Assembly (NCBI RefSeq): GCF_001665785.1
Contig: NZ_LZSO01000034.1
Coordinates: 117,489 to 181,488, forward strand
Reading direction: 5' to 3'
Length of the DNA: 64,000 bases
Source of the DNA: Mycolicibacterium peregrinum
Lineage (GTDB): Bacteria > Actinomycetota > Actinomycetes > Mycobacteriales > Mycobacteriaceae
Part shown: piece after piece, positions 44,325 through 51,328 of the stretch
How the letters are laid out: each line of letters starts with the position of its first letter
Numbering within the stretch: the first letter of the stretch is position 1
The notes under the pieces: generated by a model
Databases searched by the model: none
What the model was told of the DNA's origin: nothing
What the model saw: the letters and a program-made list of their open reading frames with translations, nothing else
Made by a program: the position numbers and the translations under genes

Positions 44325-44951
44325 TCAGTTCTCCGGAGCCGGCGCTTCCTCGGATTCGTCCAACGTTTCCAGCACCACTTCGGCCACCCGCCTCATGGTG
44401 GTACGGCGGTCCATCGCGGCCCGCTGAATCCACTTGAAGGCCTCGGGCTCGGTCATCTGATGCTTGCTCTGCAGCAAACCCTTGGCCCGCTCGACCAGCT
44501 TGCGGGTCTCCAGCCGGTCCCCCAACGTCGCGACCTCGTTCTCCAACGCGGCGATCTCGCTGAACCGGCTGACCGCCACCTCGATGGCAGGGACCAGGTC
44601 GGTGATGCTGAACGGCTTGACCAGATAGGCCATGGCCCCGGCGTCACGGGCTCGTTCGACCAGTTCACGCTGGCTGAACGCGGTCAGGATGACGATCGGG
44701 GCGATGCGCTTGCTGGCGATCTCCGAGGCCGCGTCGATCCCGTCGCGCCGGGGCATCTTGACGTCCATGATCACCAGGTCCGGGCGCAGGGCCTCGGCGA
44801 GCTCGACGGCCTCCTGACCGTCACCGGCCTCGCCGACGACCTCGTAGCCCTCTTCACGGAGCATCTCCGCGAGATCGAGGCGGATGAGTGCCTCGTCCTC
44901 GGCGATGAGCACGCGGCGGGGACTGTCAGCGTCTTTCGGTGACCCGGTCAT
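44325..44951 (-). CDS. pdtaR: ANTAR-domain response regulator PdtaR
   Basis: 208 residues from ATG 44951 (MTGSPKDADSPRRVLIAEDE). The receiver domain has the acidic pocket AEDE, the phosphorylated Asp in LVIMDVKMPRRDGIDAA, the Thr/Lys switch residues in VILTAFSQ and YLVKPFS. A coiled-coil linker and an ANTAR RNA-binding domain follow (LVERAKGLLQSKHQMTEPEA, FKWIQRAAMDRRTTMRRVAE). It is nearly identical to what I recall of M. tuberculosis Rv1626. PdtaR is phosphorylated by the kinase PdtaS, which is not in this window, and acts on RNA hairpins to prevent termination. Confidence 0.95.
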   Translation of the reverse strand: MTGSPKDADSPRRVLIAEDEALIRLDLAEMLREEGYEVVGEAGDGQEAVELAEALRPDLVIMDVKMPRRDGIDAASEIASKRIAPIVILTAFSQRELVERARDAGAMAYLVKPFSITDLVPAIEVAVSRFSEIAALENEVATLGDRLETRKLVERAKGLLQSKHQMTEPEAFKWIQRAAMDRRTTMRRVAEVVLETLDESEEAPAPEN

Positions 44952-45034
44952 GGAGAACATTGTGTCGTGGAGGGCGCCGTTCGGCGAGCGCGGGGCCATC
45001 CTCTATGGTGTAAAGCCGCAGTACCGATCGGGAC

Positions 45035-45111
45035 GCCCTCGTATCCCAACTGGCAGAGGAAACGGATTCAAAACCCGTACAGTGTGAGTTCGAATCTCAC
45101 CGAGGGCACCA
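45035..45111 (+). tRNA. tRNA-Leu (CAA)
   Basis: Acceptor arm GCCCTCG (45035-45041) pairs with CGAGGGC (45101-45107), the discriminator is A45108 and CCA is encoded at 45109-45111. The anticodon loop TTCAAAA gives anticodon CAA, with stem ACGGA/CCCGT (one A-C mismatch next to the loop). The T arm is GTGAG-TTCGAAT-CTCAC. The variable loop is only five bases, odd for a leucine tRNA. The 3' half doubles as the attachment site of the element that follows, and the encoded CCA is supplied by the element. Confidence 0.85.
45063..45109 (+). repeat. attL, left 47-bp attachment repeat
   Basis: Begins CGGATTCAAAACCCG and ends CACCGAGGGCAC, identical to 55694-55740. It spans the anticodon loop through the 3' acceptor of the tRNA-Leu gene, so integration restores a whole tRNA. 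After it the element supplies CACC, completing an encoded CCA end that the host copy (followed by AAAG) lacks. Confidence 0.95.
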
Positions 45112-45170
45112 CCAAAAGTACAGATCAGGCCTAGCTTTCAGGTCAGCGGTTCGAACCTCTCGGCACCGAA

Positions 45171-45191
45171 ATACCGCAGTCATACCGCAGT
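45171..45191. repeat. Left arm-type integrase sites
   Basis: ATACCGCAGT occurs twice in tandem (45171-45180 and 45182-45191) with a one-base spacer, followed by AG. The same tandem pair is found at 55560-55580 at the other end. Paired short direct repeats near both att cores are the hallmark of arm-type sites bound by the N-terminal domain of tyrosine integrases. The int stop codon lies inside this site. Confidence 0.8.
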
Positions 45192-46352
45192 AGATTTCAG
45201 TGCCTTCTTTCCAGCGGTATCCAGGCTCTTGGCCACCTTCTCTAGATCATCACTGAACAGATGCCCGTACCGGTCGAGCGTCATCGAGGCTGTCTGGTGC
45301 CCTAACAGCCGCTGGACGGCGAGAATGTTCGCGCCGGAGGCGATGGCTAGCGAGGCGCATGTGTGTCGCAGTTCGTGAGGTACCAGACCTGGTACGCCGG
45401 TTTCGATTGCCGCTGGGTCAAACTGCCAGCGGTACTCCCCTGTTGTCAGCCAGCCTCCATCGCGGCCGGGGAACACCAGCGCGTCGCCGTCCACTGGCAA
45501 CTCGGCCTGTAGCCGTTCCCAGATGAACGCCGGCACCGGCACCCACCGAGCTCGATTGGTCTTGGTGGTGTCCTCGAGTAACCCCTGACCCGTCACGTTG
45601 GTGACCGAGGTCCGAACGGTTATCTGTTTGTCTTTGACGTCCCGCCCTCGCAGCGCGACCGCCTCACCGAATCTCAAACCGCAGTAGCCCAACACAAGGG
45701 TCAGCGTCTCGAACCGCTCGGCATGACGGGCTAGCGTCTGCAGCTGCTTGTGGGTGAGGTACCGCCGTTCCGACTCCCCTTTACTCGGCAGCTCGATCCC
45801 CTCGGCCACGTTCCGGCCGACCCTGTCGGTGCGCTGGGCGTACTTCAGTACCGCCCCGAAACACTGGTGCGCCTGGATCACCCGGGACGCCGATAGGCCC
45901 TTACCTTCTGTCTTGGTTGACCCGTTCACGGATAAGCCGCTAATCCAGCGCTGCAAGTCCCCGTGAGTGATATCGGACAGCTTCATATCTCCCCACTTAG
46001 GGAGGATGAGGGTATCGAGGAGGCTCTTATATCCCGCAACGGTTTTGGCTTTGCGTGCCCCCTTTCCGTCTAGCCACTCCTGGGCGACGTCACGGAACAG
46101 CACCGCCGACTTGTGCGGGCTGACATAGCTACCCTTGACAACCTCGGCTGTGAGGTGGTTGAGGTGTGCTTGCGCATCTGCCTTGCGCTCAAAGACTTTC
46201 GTGTGTTCCCGCCCGTCCACCACCCAGCGGACGCGCCAGCGAGCGACTTTGCCATGCACCGCTGATTTCTCTGTGGTCGTGGTTCCGTCAGGCTGCCGAA
46301 CCTTTTTGAACCAGCGGTCATCGATCCCGGCCCGGTCATTCCTCGCCGCCAT
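45180..46352 (-). CDS. int: Tyrosine recombinase (phage integrase)
   Basis: 390 residues. The N-terminal arm-binding AP2-like part (WRVRWVVDGREHTKVFERKA) is followed by a SAM-like core-binding domain (WLDGKGARKAKTVAGYKSLL). The catalytic domain has Arg in LGYCGLRFGEAVAL, the H-x-x-R box in VPHELRHTCASLA, GHQ in VQRLLGHQTASMT and the nucleophile Tyr in LDRYGHLFSDD. It integrates the element into the tRNA-Leu gene at 45035. It is transcribed towards attL, divergent from the rest of the element, next to an operator array. Confidence 0.95.
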   Translation of the reverse strand: MAARNDRAGIDDRWFKKVRQPDGTTTTEKSAVHGKVARWRVRWVVDGREHTKVFERKADAQAHLNHLTAEVVKGSYVSPHKSAVLFRDVAQEWLDGKGARKAKTVAGYKSLLDTLILPKWGDMKLSDITHGDLQRWISGLSVNGSTKTEGKGLSASRVIQAHQCFGAVLKYAQRTDRVGRNVAEGIELPSKGESERRYLTHKQLQTLARHAERFETLTLVLGYCGLRFGEAVALRGRDVKDKQITVRTSVTNVTGQGLLEDTTKTNRARWVPVPAFIWERLQAELPVDGDALVFPGRDGGWLTTGEYRWQFDPAAIETGVPGLVPHELRHTCASLAIASGANILAVQRLLGHQTASMTLDRYGHLFSDDLEKVAKSLDTAGKKALKSTAV

Positions 46353-46668
46353 GTCACGGATCGTACCGCAGGAATCCGTTTAGGTGTAGACACCTACGCA
46401 CCATGTAGGTGTAGACACCTACGAAGTTAGCTGTCGGTGAAGCGATTCGATGCGGCGCAACCCGGATTTGCTCGTAGGTGTGTATACGTAAATAGCGTTC
46501 TAACTGTAGGTTTGGACACATACACACTAACCCCGCCACGTCCAGGGCGCGCGGAACACTCTCATTAAATCCTCAGGAATAGTTTGCGGGGATCGCGCAC
46601 TCCAGGCTGTTACGTTGGTGTCAACGGGACCACACAACGCCCGTCAGATACCGCTAGGAGACAACAAC
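46353..46668. promoter_or_regulatory. Element control region with four 18-bp operators
   Basis: This AT-rich region between int and the rightward genes contains GTAGGTGTAGACACCTAC, a perfect palindrome, at 46405-46422. A copy differing only at its first base lies at 46380-46397. Diverged copies are GTAGGTGTGTATACGTAA (46474-46491; 13 of 18 matches) and GTAGGTTTGGACACATAC (46506-46523; 15 of 18). Such arrays bind phage immunity repressors. No repressor gene is recognisable in the element. No further gene is seen here. Confidence 0.8.
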
Positions 46669-46968
46669 ATGACTGCAGGAACCGCCCCCGCTGGTACGAC
46701 TTGGTGCGACGACGACTGGACCGTTGACGGCGACCGGATGTTCGTATCCGAAAAAACCTGGGAGGTCGCCGGTATCGAACTCAGCGTCTACGGGGTCCTG
46801 CATCGGGACGGCAGCATCACCGACAGCGAGGTGCTGATGTACAACGCGCGGACCGCCGTCGTGGCGCGGCATATCCAGCCACTTACGACCGCGGAGACGC
46901 GCCAGCTTGGCAGCGCCTTACGAGAGGCCGCGAACGTAGCGGAAGCGCTTGGGGCGGCTCATGTCTGA
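46669..46968 (+). CDS. Small element protein of unknown function
   Basis: 99 residues from ATG 46669 (MTAGTAPAGTTWCDDDWTVD), which follows AGGAG by eight bases. It is acidic, with a beta-rich central part (FVSEKTWEVAGIELSVYGVL, HRDGSITDSEVLMYNARTAV) and a helical end (TAETRQLGSALREAANVAEA). I do not recognise a family. It is the first rightward gene after the operator array, and it overlaps the excisionase-like gene by eight bases, so it is probably an early, regulated gene. Confidence 0.6.
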   Translation: MTAGTAPAGTTWCDDDWTVDGDRMFVSEKTWEVAGIELSVYGVLHRDGSITDSEVLMYNARTAVVARHIQPLTTAETRQLGSALREAANVAEALGAAHV

Positions 46969-47131
46969 CCTGTTGAGTATCGAAGAGGCCGCAGAGTTGG
47001 CCCGTAAACCCGTGGCGACAATGCGGTGGCTCCGAGCCACCGGTAAGGGTCCGCGCTCTGGGAAGCTCGGCCGGCGTGTGGTGTATCGCCGCGAGGATAT
47101 CGAAGAATGGATTGCTTCCGCTTTCGAGTAG
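46961..47131 (+). CDS. Excisionase-like helix-turn-helix protein
   Basis: 56 residues from ATG 46961 (MSDLLSIEEAAELARKPV). The HTH_17/excisionase pattern is clear: LLSIEEAAELARKPVATMRW, then the wing GKLGRRVVYRREDIEEWIAS. Such proteins bend DNA at the att arms to direct integrase to excision, or act as small regulators. Its position next to the control region fits either role. Its start lies inside the preceding gene, so translation is coupled. Confidence 0.8.
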   Translation: MSDLLSIEEAAELARKPVATMRWLRATGKGPRSGKLGRRVVYRREDIEEWIASAFE

Positions 47132-47156
47132 TGGAATTAATCGTAAATTCGGATAG

Positions 47157-47174
47157 CTAATCAGATATGATTAG
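47157..47174. promoter_or_regulatory. Operator-like palindrome CTAATCA-GATA-TGATTAG
   Basis: Perfect 7-base arms with a four-base centre in an AT-rich stretch between the excisionase-like gene and the HNH-like gene, 15 bases before the GTG start. It differs in sequence from the four operators at 46380-46523, so a different protein is likely to bind it. Confidence 0.55.
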
Positions 47175-47188
47175 AGTGGAGTGGAATT

Positions 47189-47767
47189 GTGGCAGGAGCG
47201 CCACGTAAATGGTATCCATTCACGACGGTATCGTGGGCATCAGGGTACGAGTACACTAATGACGGTCGCATTCGCGATAAGCACAGAAACCTGATCACCG
47301 ATCGCTGGGACGGCGCGCAGATAATCATAGCGCTAAACGGGAAGAAATTCCCGAAGCGCGATATTCTCGCAATGGAATATTACGGTCTACCGCAGTGTCA
47401 CGTGTGCTGCATATGCGGCAGGGGTCCGCGGTTTCAAGCGATCCACCTCAATCGCGATAGGCGGGATTTCTCCCGCGACAATCTGAAATGGATAGCGGTG
47501 GACGCTGAAGCGCGGTATCACGAACGTCGGTGTATCGAGTGGGCCATGTGCCACAACACTGTTCCGCCTCGCGGGCGCACGGTGTCGCGCACGCTGGTAA
47601 GTCGCGACCCAGACGCTCCGGACGATCGTCGGGTGCTAACCAGGCGCGTCGACGAAGACGCTAACTGGGGACCGACACGGGAAGAGATTCCCCTACTCGG
47701 GATCAATGAAGGGCCGCGTGTGAATAGACAGGGAGAAATAATGGCGAGTGACGGGATTCGGATGTGA
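47189..47767 (+). CDS. HNH-endonuclease-like element protein
   Basis: 192 residues from GTG 47189 (MAGAPRKWYPFTTVSWASGY). The N-terminus (EYTNDGRIRDKHRNLITDRW) resembles the NUMOD4 or DNA-binding part that precedes homing HNH domains. CHVCCICGRGPRFQAIHLNR with DRRDFSRDNLKWI resembles an HNH_3 core (Cys-ligated beta-beta-alpha, then N-x-x-x-x-NL). The second half (DAEARYHERRCIEWAMCHNT, then Arg/Asp-rich) is unassigned. The first His of the HNH core is not clear, so nuclease activity is uncertain. Confidence 0.55.
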   Translation: MAGAPRKWYPFTTVSWASGYEYTNDGRIRDKHRNLITDRWDGAQIIIALNGKKFPKRDILAMEYYGLPQCHVCCICGRGPRFQAIHLNRDRRDFSRDNLKWIAVDAEARYHERRCIEWAMCHNTVPPRGRTVSRTLVSRDPDAPDDRRVLTRRVDEDANWGPTREEIPLLGINEGPRVNRQGEIMASDGIRM

Positions 47768-47832
47768 CGCCGATCCAGCTTTCCAGGCGAGGTGTGGGCG
47801 GGGCGCAAATTGTCCAGGGGCATTCCTACATC

Positions 47833-47937
47833 ATGTTAAACCGCCACGAACTGCAAGACCTCATCGTTGACCTGATCAATTTGCATGGAATGCCCGAGCG
47901 GGTAGAGATGATGGTCAAGGGTGGCGACAAGTCCTGA
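47833..47937 (+). CDS. Very small element protein
   Basis: 34 residues from ATG 47833: MLNRHELQDLIVDLIN, then LHGMPERVEMMVKGGDKS. It is predicted to be helical and overlaps the next gene by 17 bases, which supports real translation. It is too short for a family assignment. Confidence 0.45.
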   Translation: MLNRHELQDLIVDLINLHGMPERVEMMVKGGDKS

Positions 47938-48280
47938 TCTCCCGTGGAGCGCGTCATTGCAGCATCCAGGCGCTATGCATCGGCAGTCCACATGGCGTGA
48001 GCGTGCGCTAGACCCGACAGTGAAACTCCCGCTGTGGCTGCGACTGTCGTACCTCGCGTTCGCCGAACACAAGGCGAACGGGCACGCGACGTTTCGAGAG
48101 AACGAGATACGCGACGAACTCCTTAAGACCGACGACCGACAGCTACGACGCGCCCTAGCAGCCGCCAAGAAATACGGATACCTCGACTCCAAATCGTCGG
48201 CGCGGTGCCTGGTGGTTAATCCTGTGCACGTCGCGCAAGGTATCGGCCGGTGGAACGAACCGTGCCGATACTGCGGATAG
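47921..48280 (+). CDS. Winged-helix-like element protein, possible replication function
   Basis: 119 residues from GTG 47921. The middle, LWLRLSYLAFAEHKANGHAT, FRENEIRDELLKTDDRQLRR and ALAAAKKYGYLDSKSSARCL, looks like a winged helix-turn-helix in which the last part is the wing. It ends with a C-x-x-C pair (EPCRYCG) and an earlier Cys. Similar small proteins are found in actinobacterial mini-prophages near replication genes. I cannot name a precise function. Confidence 0.55.
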   Translation: MATSPDLPWSASLQHPGAMHRQSTWRERALDPTVKLPLWLRLSYLAFAEHKANGHATFRENEIRDELLKTDDRQLRRALAAAKKYGYLDSKSSARCLVVNPVHVAQGIGRWNEPCRYCG

Positions 48281-48583
48281 CCACCAACCACCTCCCGGTC
48301 GCGCTTGCGCGATCCGGACGCGAGGCCTCCACCTTGAGCCGTTCCATGTCCCCGGGGTCCGCATTCGCTCGGTGGCAACACCCGTTCACGGGGTGGTTGC
48401 GCCGCCTAGAAGGGGCTTTGTCAAACCATTGCCCCGTTAACCCTTCTGGGTTGCCCTTGAGAGTCTTAGAGGACGTCTTGGACCGCGAGCGTTCCCGCTG
48501 GTAGAGGCGATTTCAGCGGACAAATATTGTCCGAAAAGAGGACAAATACAGTCCGCACACACCTTGATCGAACAGAGAGAGAA
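48281..48583. promoter_or_regulatory. Intergenic region with hairpins and twin operator-like sites
   Basis: No gene is seen. Hairpins CACCCG-TTCA-CGGGGTG (about 48379-48395) and AACCC-TTCT-GGGTT (48439-48452) may terminate the early genes. CGGACAA-ATA-TTGTCCG (48517-48533) is a perfect palindrome, and a related copy GGACAAATACAGTCC lies at 48540-48554, immediately before the ribosome binding site of the next gene. This probably separates early from late transcription units. Confidence 0.55.
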
Positions 48584-48760
48584 ATGACAATCACCAACGT
48601 AACCGTCGTTCACGACGGCATTGCACAGGACGTGCCGATGCGCGTCGACCCTGCCGGCCATTACGGCACTGCCGAGGTCGACGGCATGAAGTACACCGTG
48701 TTCGCCACGGTCACCAGAACCGGCGTCACCCCGGCGAAAGCGAGGTTTGTACCTGCATGA
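48584..48760 (+). CDS. Small element protein of unknown function
   Basis: 58 residues from ATG 48584, preceded by AGAGAGAGAA; a TTG at 48527 would add 19 residues but would put the start inside the operator-like site. The sequence (MTITNVTVVHDGIAQDVPMR, DGMKYTVFATVTRTGVTPAK) is beta-rich and unassigned. It overlaps the next gene by four bases (ATGA), so these small genes form an operon leading to the structural genes. Confidence 0.55.
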   Translation: MTITNVTVVHDGIAQDVPMRVDPAGHYGTAEVDGMKYTVFATVTRTGVTPAKARFVPA

Positions 48761-49059
48761 CGTTCGACTGGAAGAACGCGCGATACCTCAACGTCGAGGC
48801 GACAGCCAGCCGCATGGCGTGCGCCGCCGACCTCCCCGCAGCGCTCCGCAGCGCAACCCTTGGTGAGTTGGCGTTCATCGAAAAGCAAGCCGCGCTCTGG
48901 GCATCCCTCGATAACCGCACGGGCATGGTCGCCGTGGGCAAGGCGCTGGCGCTCCTCGTGGACAGCGAGACCGCCAGGAGGGAATGGGAACACGCCGCGA
49001 TGCTGGCCCGGTTCGACGCGATGGTGTGCGACCCGACGGTGTGGTGGTCCGACGTATGA
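48757..49059 (+). CDS. Small helical element protein of unknown function
   Basis: 100 residues. It starts in an ATGA overlap with the preceding gene and ends in another ATGA-type overlap with the next. The protein is helical, with three Trp-containing segments (TFDWKNARYLNVEATASRMA, ASLDNRTGMVAVGKALALLV, MVCDPTVWWSDV). No family is recognised. Confidence 0.55.
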   Translation: MTFDWKNARYLNVEATASRMACAADLPAALRSATLGELAFIEKQAALWASLDNRTGMVAVGKALALLVDSETARREWEHAAMLARFDAMVCDPTVWWSDV

Positions 49060-49277
49060 GCCGCATGACCGGGACGAAGCTCCCACGGATTTTCTTCACC
49101 CCGACCCGCAACGGCGCACGCATCCATCTACGCGGGTGCTCGTTTCACATGACCGACGCCCACCTCCAGGCGCTTGTGGACTGGCTCCTGGATGGCCGAC
49201 CCGATCCCACGCCGGAACGTCGCCGTATCACTGCGGAGTACTTCGCAGAGCGCGAGCTGGAACGCAGTGGCGAGTAG
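49056..49277 (+). CDS. Small element protein of unknown function
   Basis: 73 residues from ATG 49056 (MSRMTGTKLPRIFFTPTRNG). The middle RIHLRGCSFHMTDAHLQALV and DWLLDGRPDPTPERRRITAE suggest a short strand-helix protein. It overlaps both neighbours (four and 11 bases). The function is unknown. Confidence 0.5.
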   Translation: MSRMTGTKLPRIFFTPTRNGARIHLRGCSFHMTDAHLQALVDWLLDGRPDPTPERRRITAEYFAERELERSGE

Positions 49278-49602
49278 GCGCGATATCGAACGCGCGGTGT
49301 GGGAAGCGATCCGCGACAGCCGCGAGCTCCGCGACGAACTTCACCGGGTGGTGGATGAGACAGAGGACATGTGGCGAACCGTCTGGGACGCCAGTGGCCC
49401 GCACCCCGACCAGACCGGCACCTACCGCGAAAGCATCAAGGGCCGAAAGCTCCCGATCAAACTGAAGCGCCGCGGCGCTACACCGGTCGGCGTCGTGTCG
49501 TCGGATGACCCTCAGGCCGAGTTCATCGAGTACGGCACCGAAGACACACCCGAGTTTCGACCAGCCCATAGAACCGCGGACATCATCAACCGCGATACCT
49601 AA
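49267..49602 (+). CDS. HK97-gp10-like neck/tail-terminator-type protein
   Basis: 111 residues from GTG 49267 (MASRRDIERAVWEAIRDSRE), which overlaps the preceding gene by 11 bases. The helical N-terminus, the TGTYRESIKGRKLPIKLKRR strand region and the closing AEFIEYGTEDTPEFRPAHRT match the HK97 gp10-like pattern (a conserved Glu-Tyr-Gly-Thr then a proline/His stretch). That family sits in the neck of siphovirus tails. In phages it normally follows the capsid gene; here it precedes it. Confidence 0.6.
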   Translation: MASRRDIERAVWEAIRDSRELRDELHRVVDETEDMWRTVWDASGPHPDQTGTYRESIKGRKLPIKLKRRGATPVGVVSSDDPQAEFIEYGTEDTPEFRPAHRTADIINRDT

Positions 49603-49799
49603 CCCGCGGGGCGACCAAACGTTCGCCCTAAATCACACCTCCCGCACGGGCCTATCCCGTTGCGGGAGTTTCCATTTGCGGTCCCGGCACGGGACGGCAC
49701 CCTGGCACTGGGATATGGCACGCCTGAGCCCCGGCGTAAAACGTGGCCCCCTGGCACTGGGGAATTCAGTCACTACTCCCCAAAAGGAAATCCCACTCA
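49603..49799 (+). repeat. Capsid-gene leader with direct repeats and hairpins
   Basis: CCCTGGCACTGGG occurs twice (49700-49712 and 49749-49761). Two short hairpins, CCCG-TTG-CGGG and TCCCG-GCA-CGGGA, precede them. All lie just before the AAAAGGAAA ribosome binding site of the capsid gene. They could modulate late-gene translation or be recombination leftovers from the loss of the genes that usually stand here. Confidence 0.5.
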
Positions 49800-50957
49800 A
49801 TGAGCACGAACACCAAGTTGCAGCGACTGCTGTCCACCCACGCTGACCAGAAGGCAGCTAGCGCTAAGATCCTGGCCGCTGTAGAAGCGCGTGGCGCTGC
49901 GGATCTCACCGAGACCGAGACCCGGCAGTTCGAGAGCATCCGCGCGGCCATTAAGGATCTTGAGAGCCAGATCGAGGAAACCCGCGACGAGATGGCCCGC
50001 GCCGGCTACGGCCGACCAGACGTGACCGCGATTGCCCGCGCCACCACCACACACAGTGGTCAGGGTTGGGCAGCTCGTGCGGCCAAGGCCCTGCAGGATA
50101 TGGGCGGCGAGTCGCGGGCCATCTCGTCTGGCTCGGTCGACGTCCCCACCCTGGTAGACCCTGCGGTAACCGCCAAGGCACGGCCGGCGCGATTGATCGA
50201 TCTGCTCGTCAACCGATCGGCGCTGACCAGCAATGCATTCGAATACTTCCGCCAGAGCGTCCGGACGAACAACGCCGCCCCCGTTGCGGACTTGGGTACC
50301 AAGCCAACGTCAGTCTTCACGCTGGCGCCCATCGAGGACCGCGCGCGGGTTATCGCCCACATCTCCGAAGAGGTGCCGATCCGTCTGTGGCAGGACGCCA
50401 CCGAGGTAATCGCCTGGCTTGAGTCTGAGATGACCGAGGGCGTGTTGGATGCCCTGGAAAGCCAGGTCATTAGCGGTAGCGGTGCAGGCGAGAACCTGAC
50501 TGGCCTTCTCACCGTGGCGGGTACCACGGCGGTCGCATTCGCCACCGACGTCCCTACCACCATGCGCAAGGCCGTCACCGCGTTGCAGACCATCGGTGTC
50601 CAGCCGAACGCGTGGGTGGTCTCCCCCGCTGACGCTGAGGCGATTGACCTCACGAAAGAAGCGACCGGCGGTGTTGGCTACCTCCTGGACGGCTTCACCG
50701 ACGGCAACGCCAGCAGTGCGAACGTGTTCGGTCCGACCAGCATTCAGCGCGTGGTGAGCCCGAGCGTTCCCACCGGTACCGCGATCCTCGGCGACTGGTC
50801 GCAGATCCGGCTGTATGTCCGCGAATCGATGCGACTGGACGTGGATGCAGGTGGCGACCTGTTCAAGAAGAACGCCGCCATTCTGCGTGCGGAGATGCGC
50901 GCAGGCCTCGGGCACTTGCGTCCGGCCAGCTTCGCCGTCGCGGACCTGACCGCGTAA
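49800..50957 (+). CDS. HK97-fold major capsid protein
   Basis: 385 residues from ATG 49800 (MSTNTKLQRLLSTHADQKAA). The first 110 form a coiled-coil delta/scaffold-like domain (TETETRQFESIRAAIKDLES). The HK97 fold is recognisable in SAISSGS-like SRAISSGSVDVPTLVDPAVT, RLIDLLVNRSALTSNAFEYF, ARVIAHISEEVPIRLWQDAT, QVISGSGAGENLTGLLTVAG and the C-terminal LFKKNAAILRAEMRAGLGHL. Delta domains are usually cleaved by a prohead protease, but no protease gene is found here, so a helper would be needed. It is the only complete head component in the element. Confidence 0.88.
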   Translation: MSTNTKLQRLLSTHADQKAASAKILAAVEARGAADLTETETRQFESIRAAIKDLESQIEETRDEMARAGYGRPDVTAIARATTTHSGQGWAARAAKALQDMGGESRAISSGSVDVPTLVDPAVTAKARPARLIDLLVNRSALTSNAFEYFRQSVRTNNAAPVADLGTKPTSVFTLAPIEDRARVIAHISEEVPIRLWQDATEVIAWLESEMTEGVLDALESQVISGSGAGENLTGLLTVAGTTAVAFATDVPTTMRKAVTALQTIGVQPNAWVVSPADAEAIDLTKEATGGVGYLLDGFTDGNASSANVFGPTSIQRVVSPSVPTGTAILGDWSQIRLYVRESMRLDVDAGGDLFKKNAAILRAEMRAGLGHLRPASFAVADLTA

Positions 50958-51128
50958 GTGGGCGACCTAGAGACCTACGTCGACCTCGACGAGTGCGCCC
51001 GACGCATGAACCTCACGACATCCCAAGTGATGGAGCTGGTTCGGATTCACGCGCTGCGGGCTGTCAACGTCGGCAGCTTTCTCATGGTTGAACCAGCCAT
51101 CGTGACCGGAGCTGTCCGGACACCGTAG
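50958..51128 (+). CDS. Small helix-turn-helix-like protein
   Basis: 56 residues from GTG 50958, beginning immediately after the capsid stop codon. The sequence (VDLDECARRMNLTTSQVMEL, VRIHALRAVNVGSFLMVEPA) has the helix-turn-helix shape of HTH_17-type proteins, with a short wing. It stands where phages often have a head-tail adaptor, but it is not recognisable as one. The direct stop-start abutment implies coupled translation. Confidence 0.5.
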   Translation: MGDLETYVDLDECARRMNLTTSQVMELVRIHALRAVNVGSFLMVEPAIVTGAVRTP

Positions 51129-51132
51129 ACGT

Positions 51133-51237
51133 GTGCCCCGCCCGCGCCGGCCTAAACCCACCGGCAGCCCGCGCGACGTGCCAGACGCAAAGGCAGCGGC
51201 CGGGGCACGCCCAAATCTTCTAAGGCCACCGGAGTAG
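51133..51237 (+). CDS. Possible tiny Arg/Pro-rich protein
   Basis: 34 residues from GTG 51133 (VPRPRRPKPTGSPRDVPDAK), five bases after the preceding stop. It is basic and proline-rich. It may be a fragment of a lost gene or non-coding; support is only its position and open frame. The remaining bases to 51328 hold no gene. Confidence 0.25.
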   Translation: MPRPRRPKPTGSPRDVPDAKAAAGARPNLLRPPE

Positions 51238-51328
51238 CTCTCGGGGCCATCCACTCACCCCACCCGCGTTCGCCCGTTCTGGGTCGCTATGCGCGGGTGG
51301 CAATTGCTTTCCCAGGAGGCTCCCTCCT

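Noticed and set aside
45142..45168. T-arm-like string GGTTCGAACC followed by CGGCACC, suggesting another tRNA remnant
   Set aside because: No matching acceptor or anticodon arm and the stem does not pair as a T arm.
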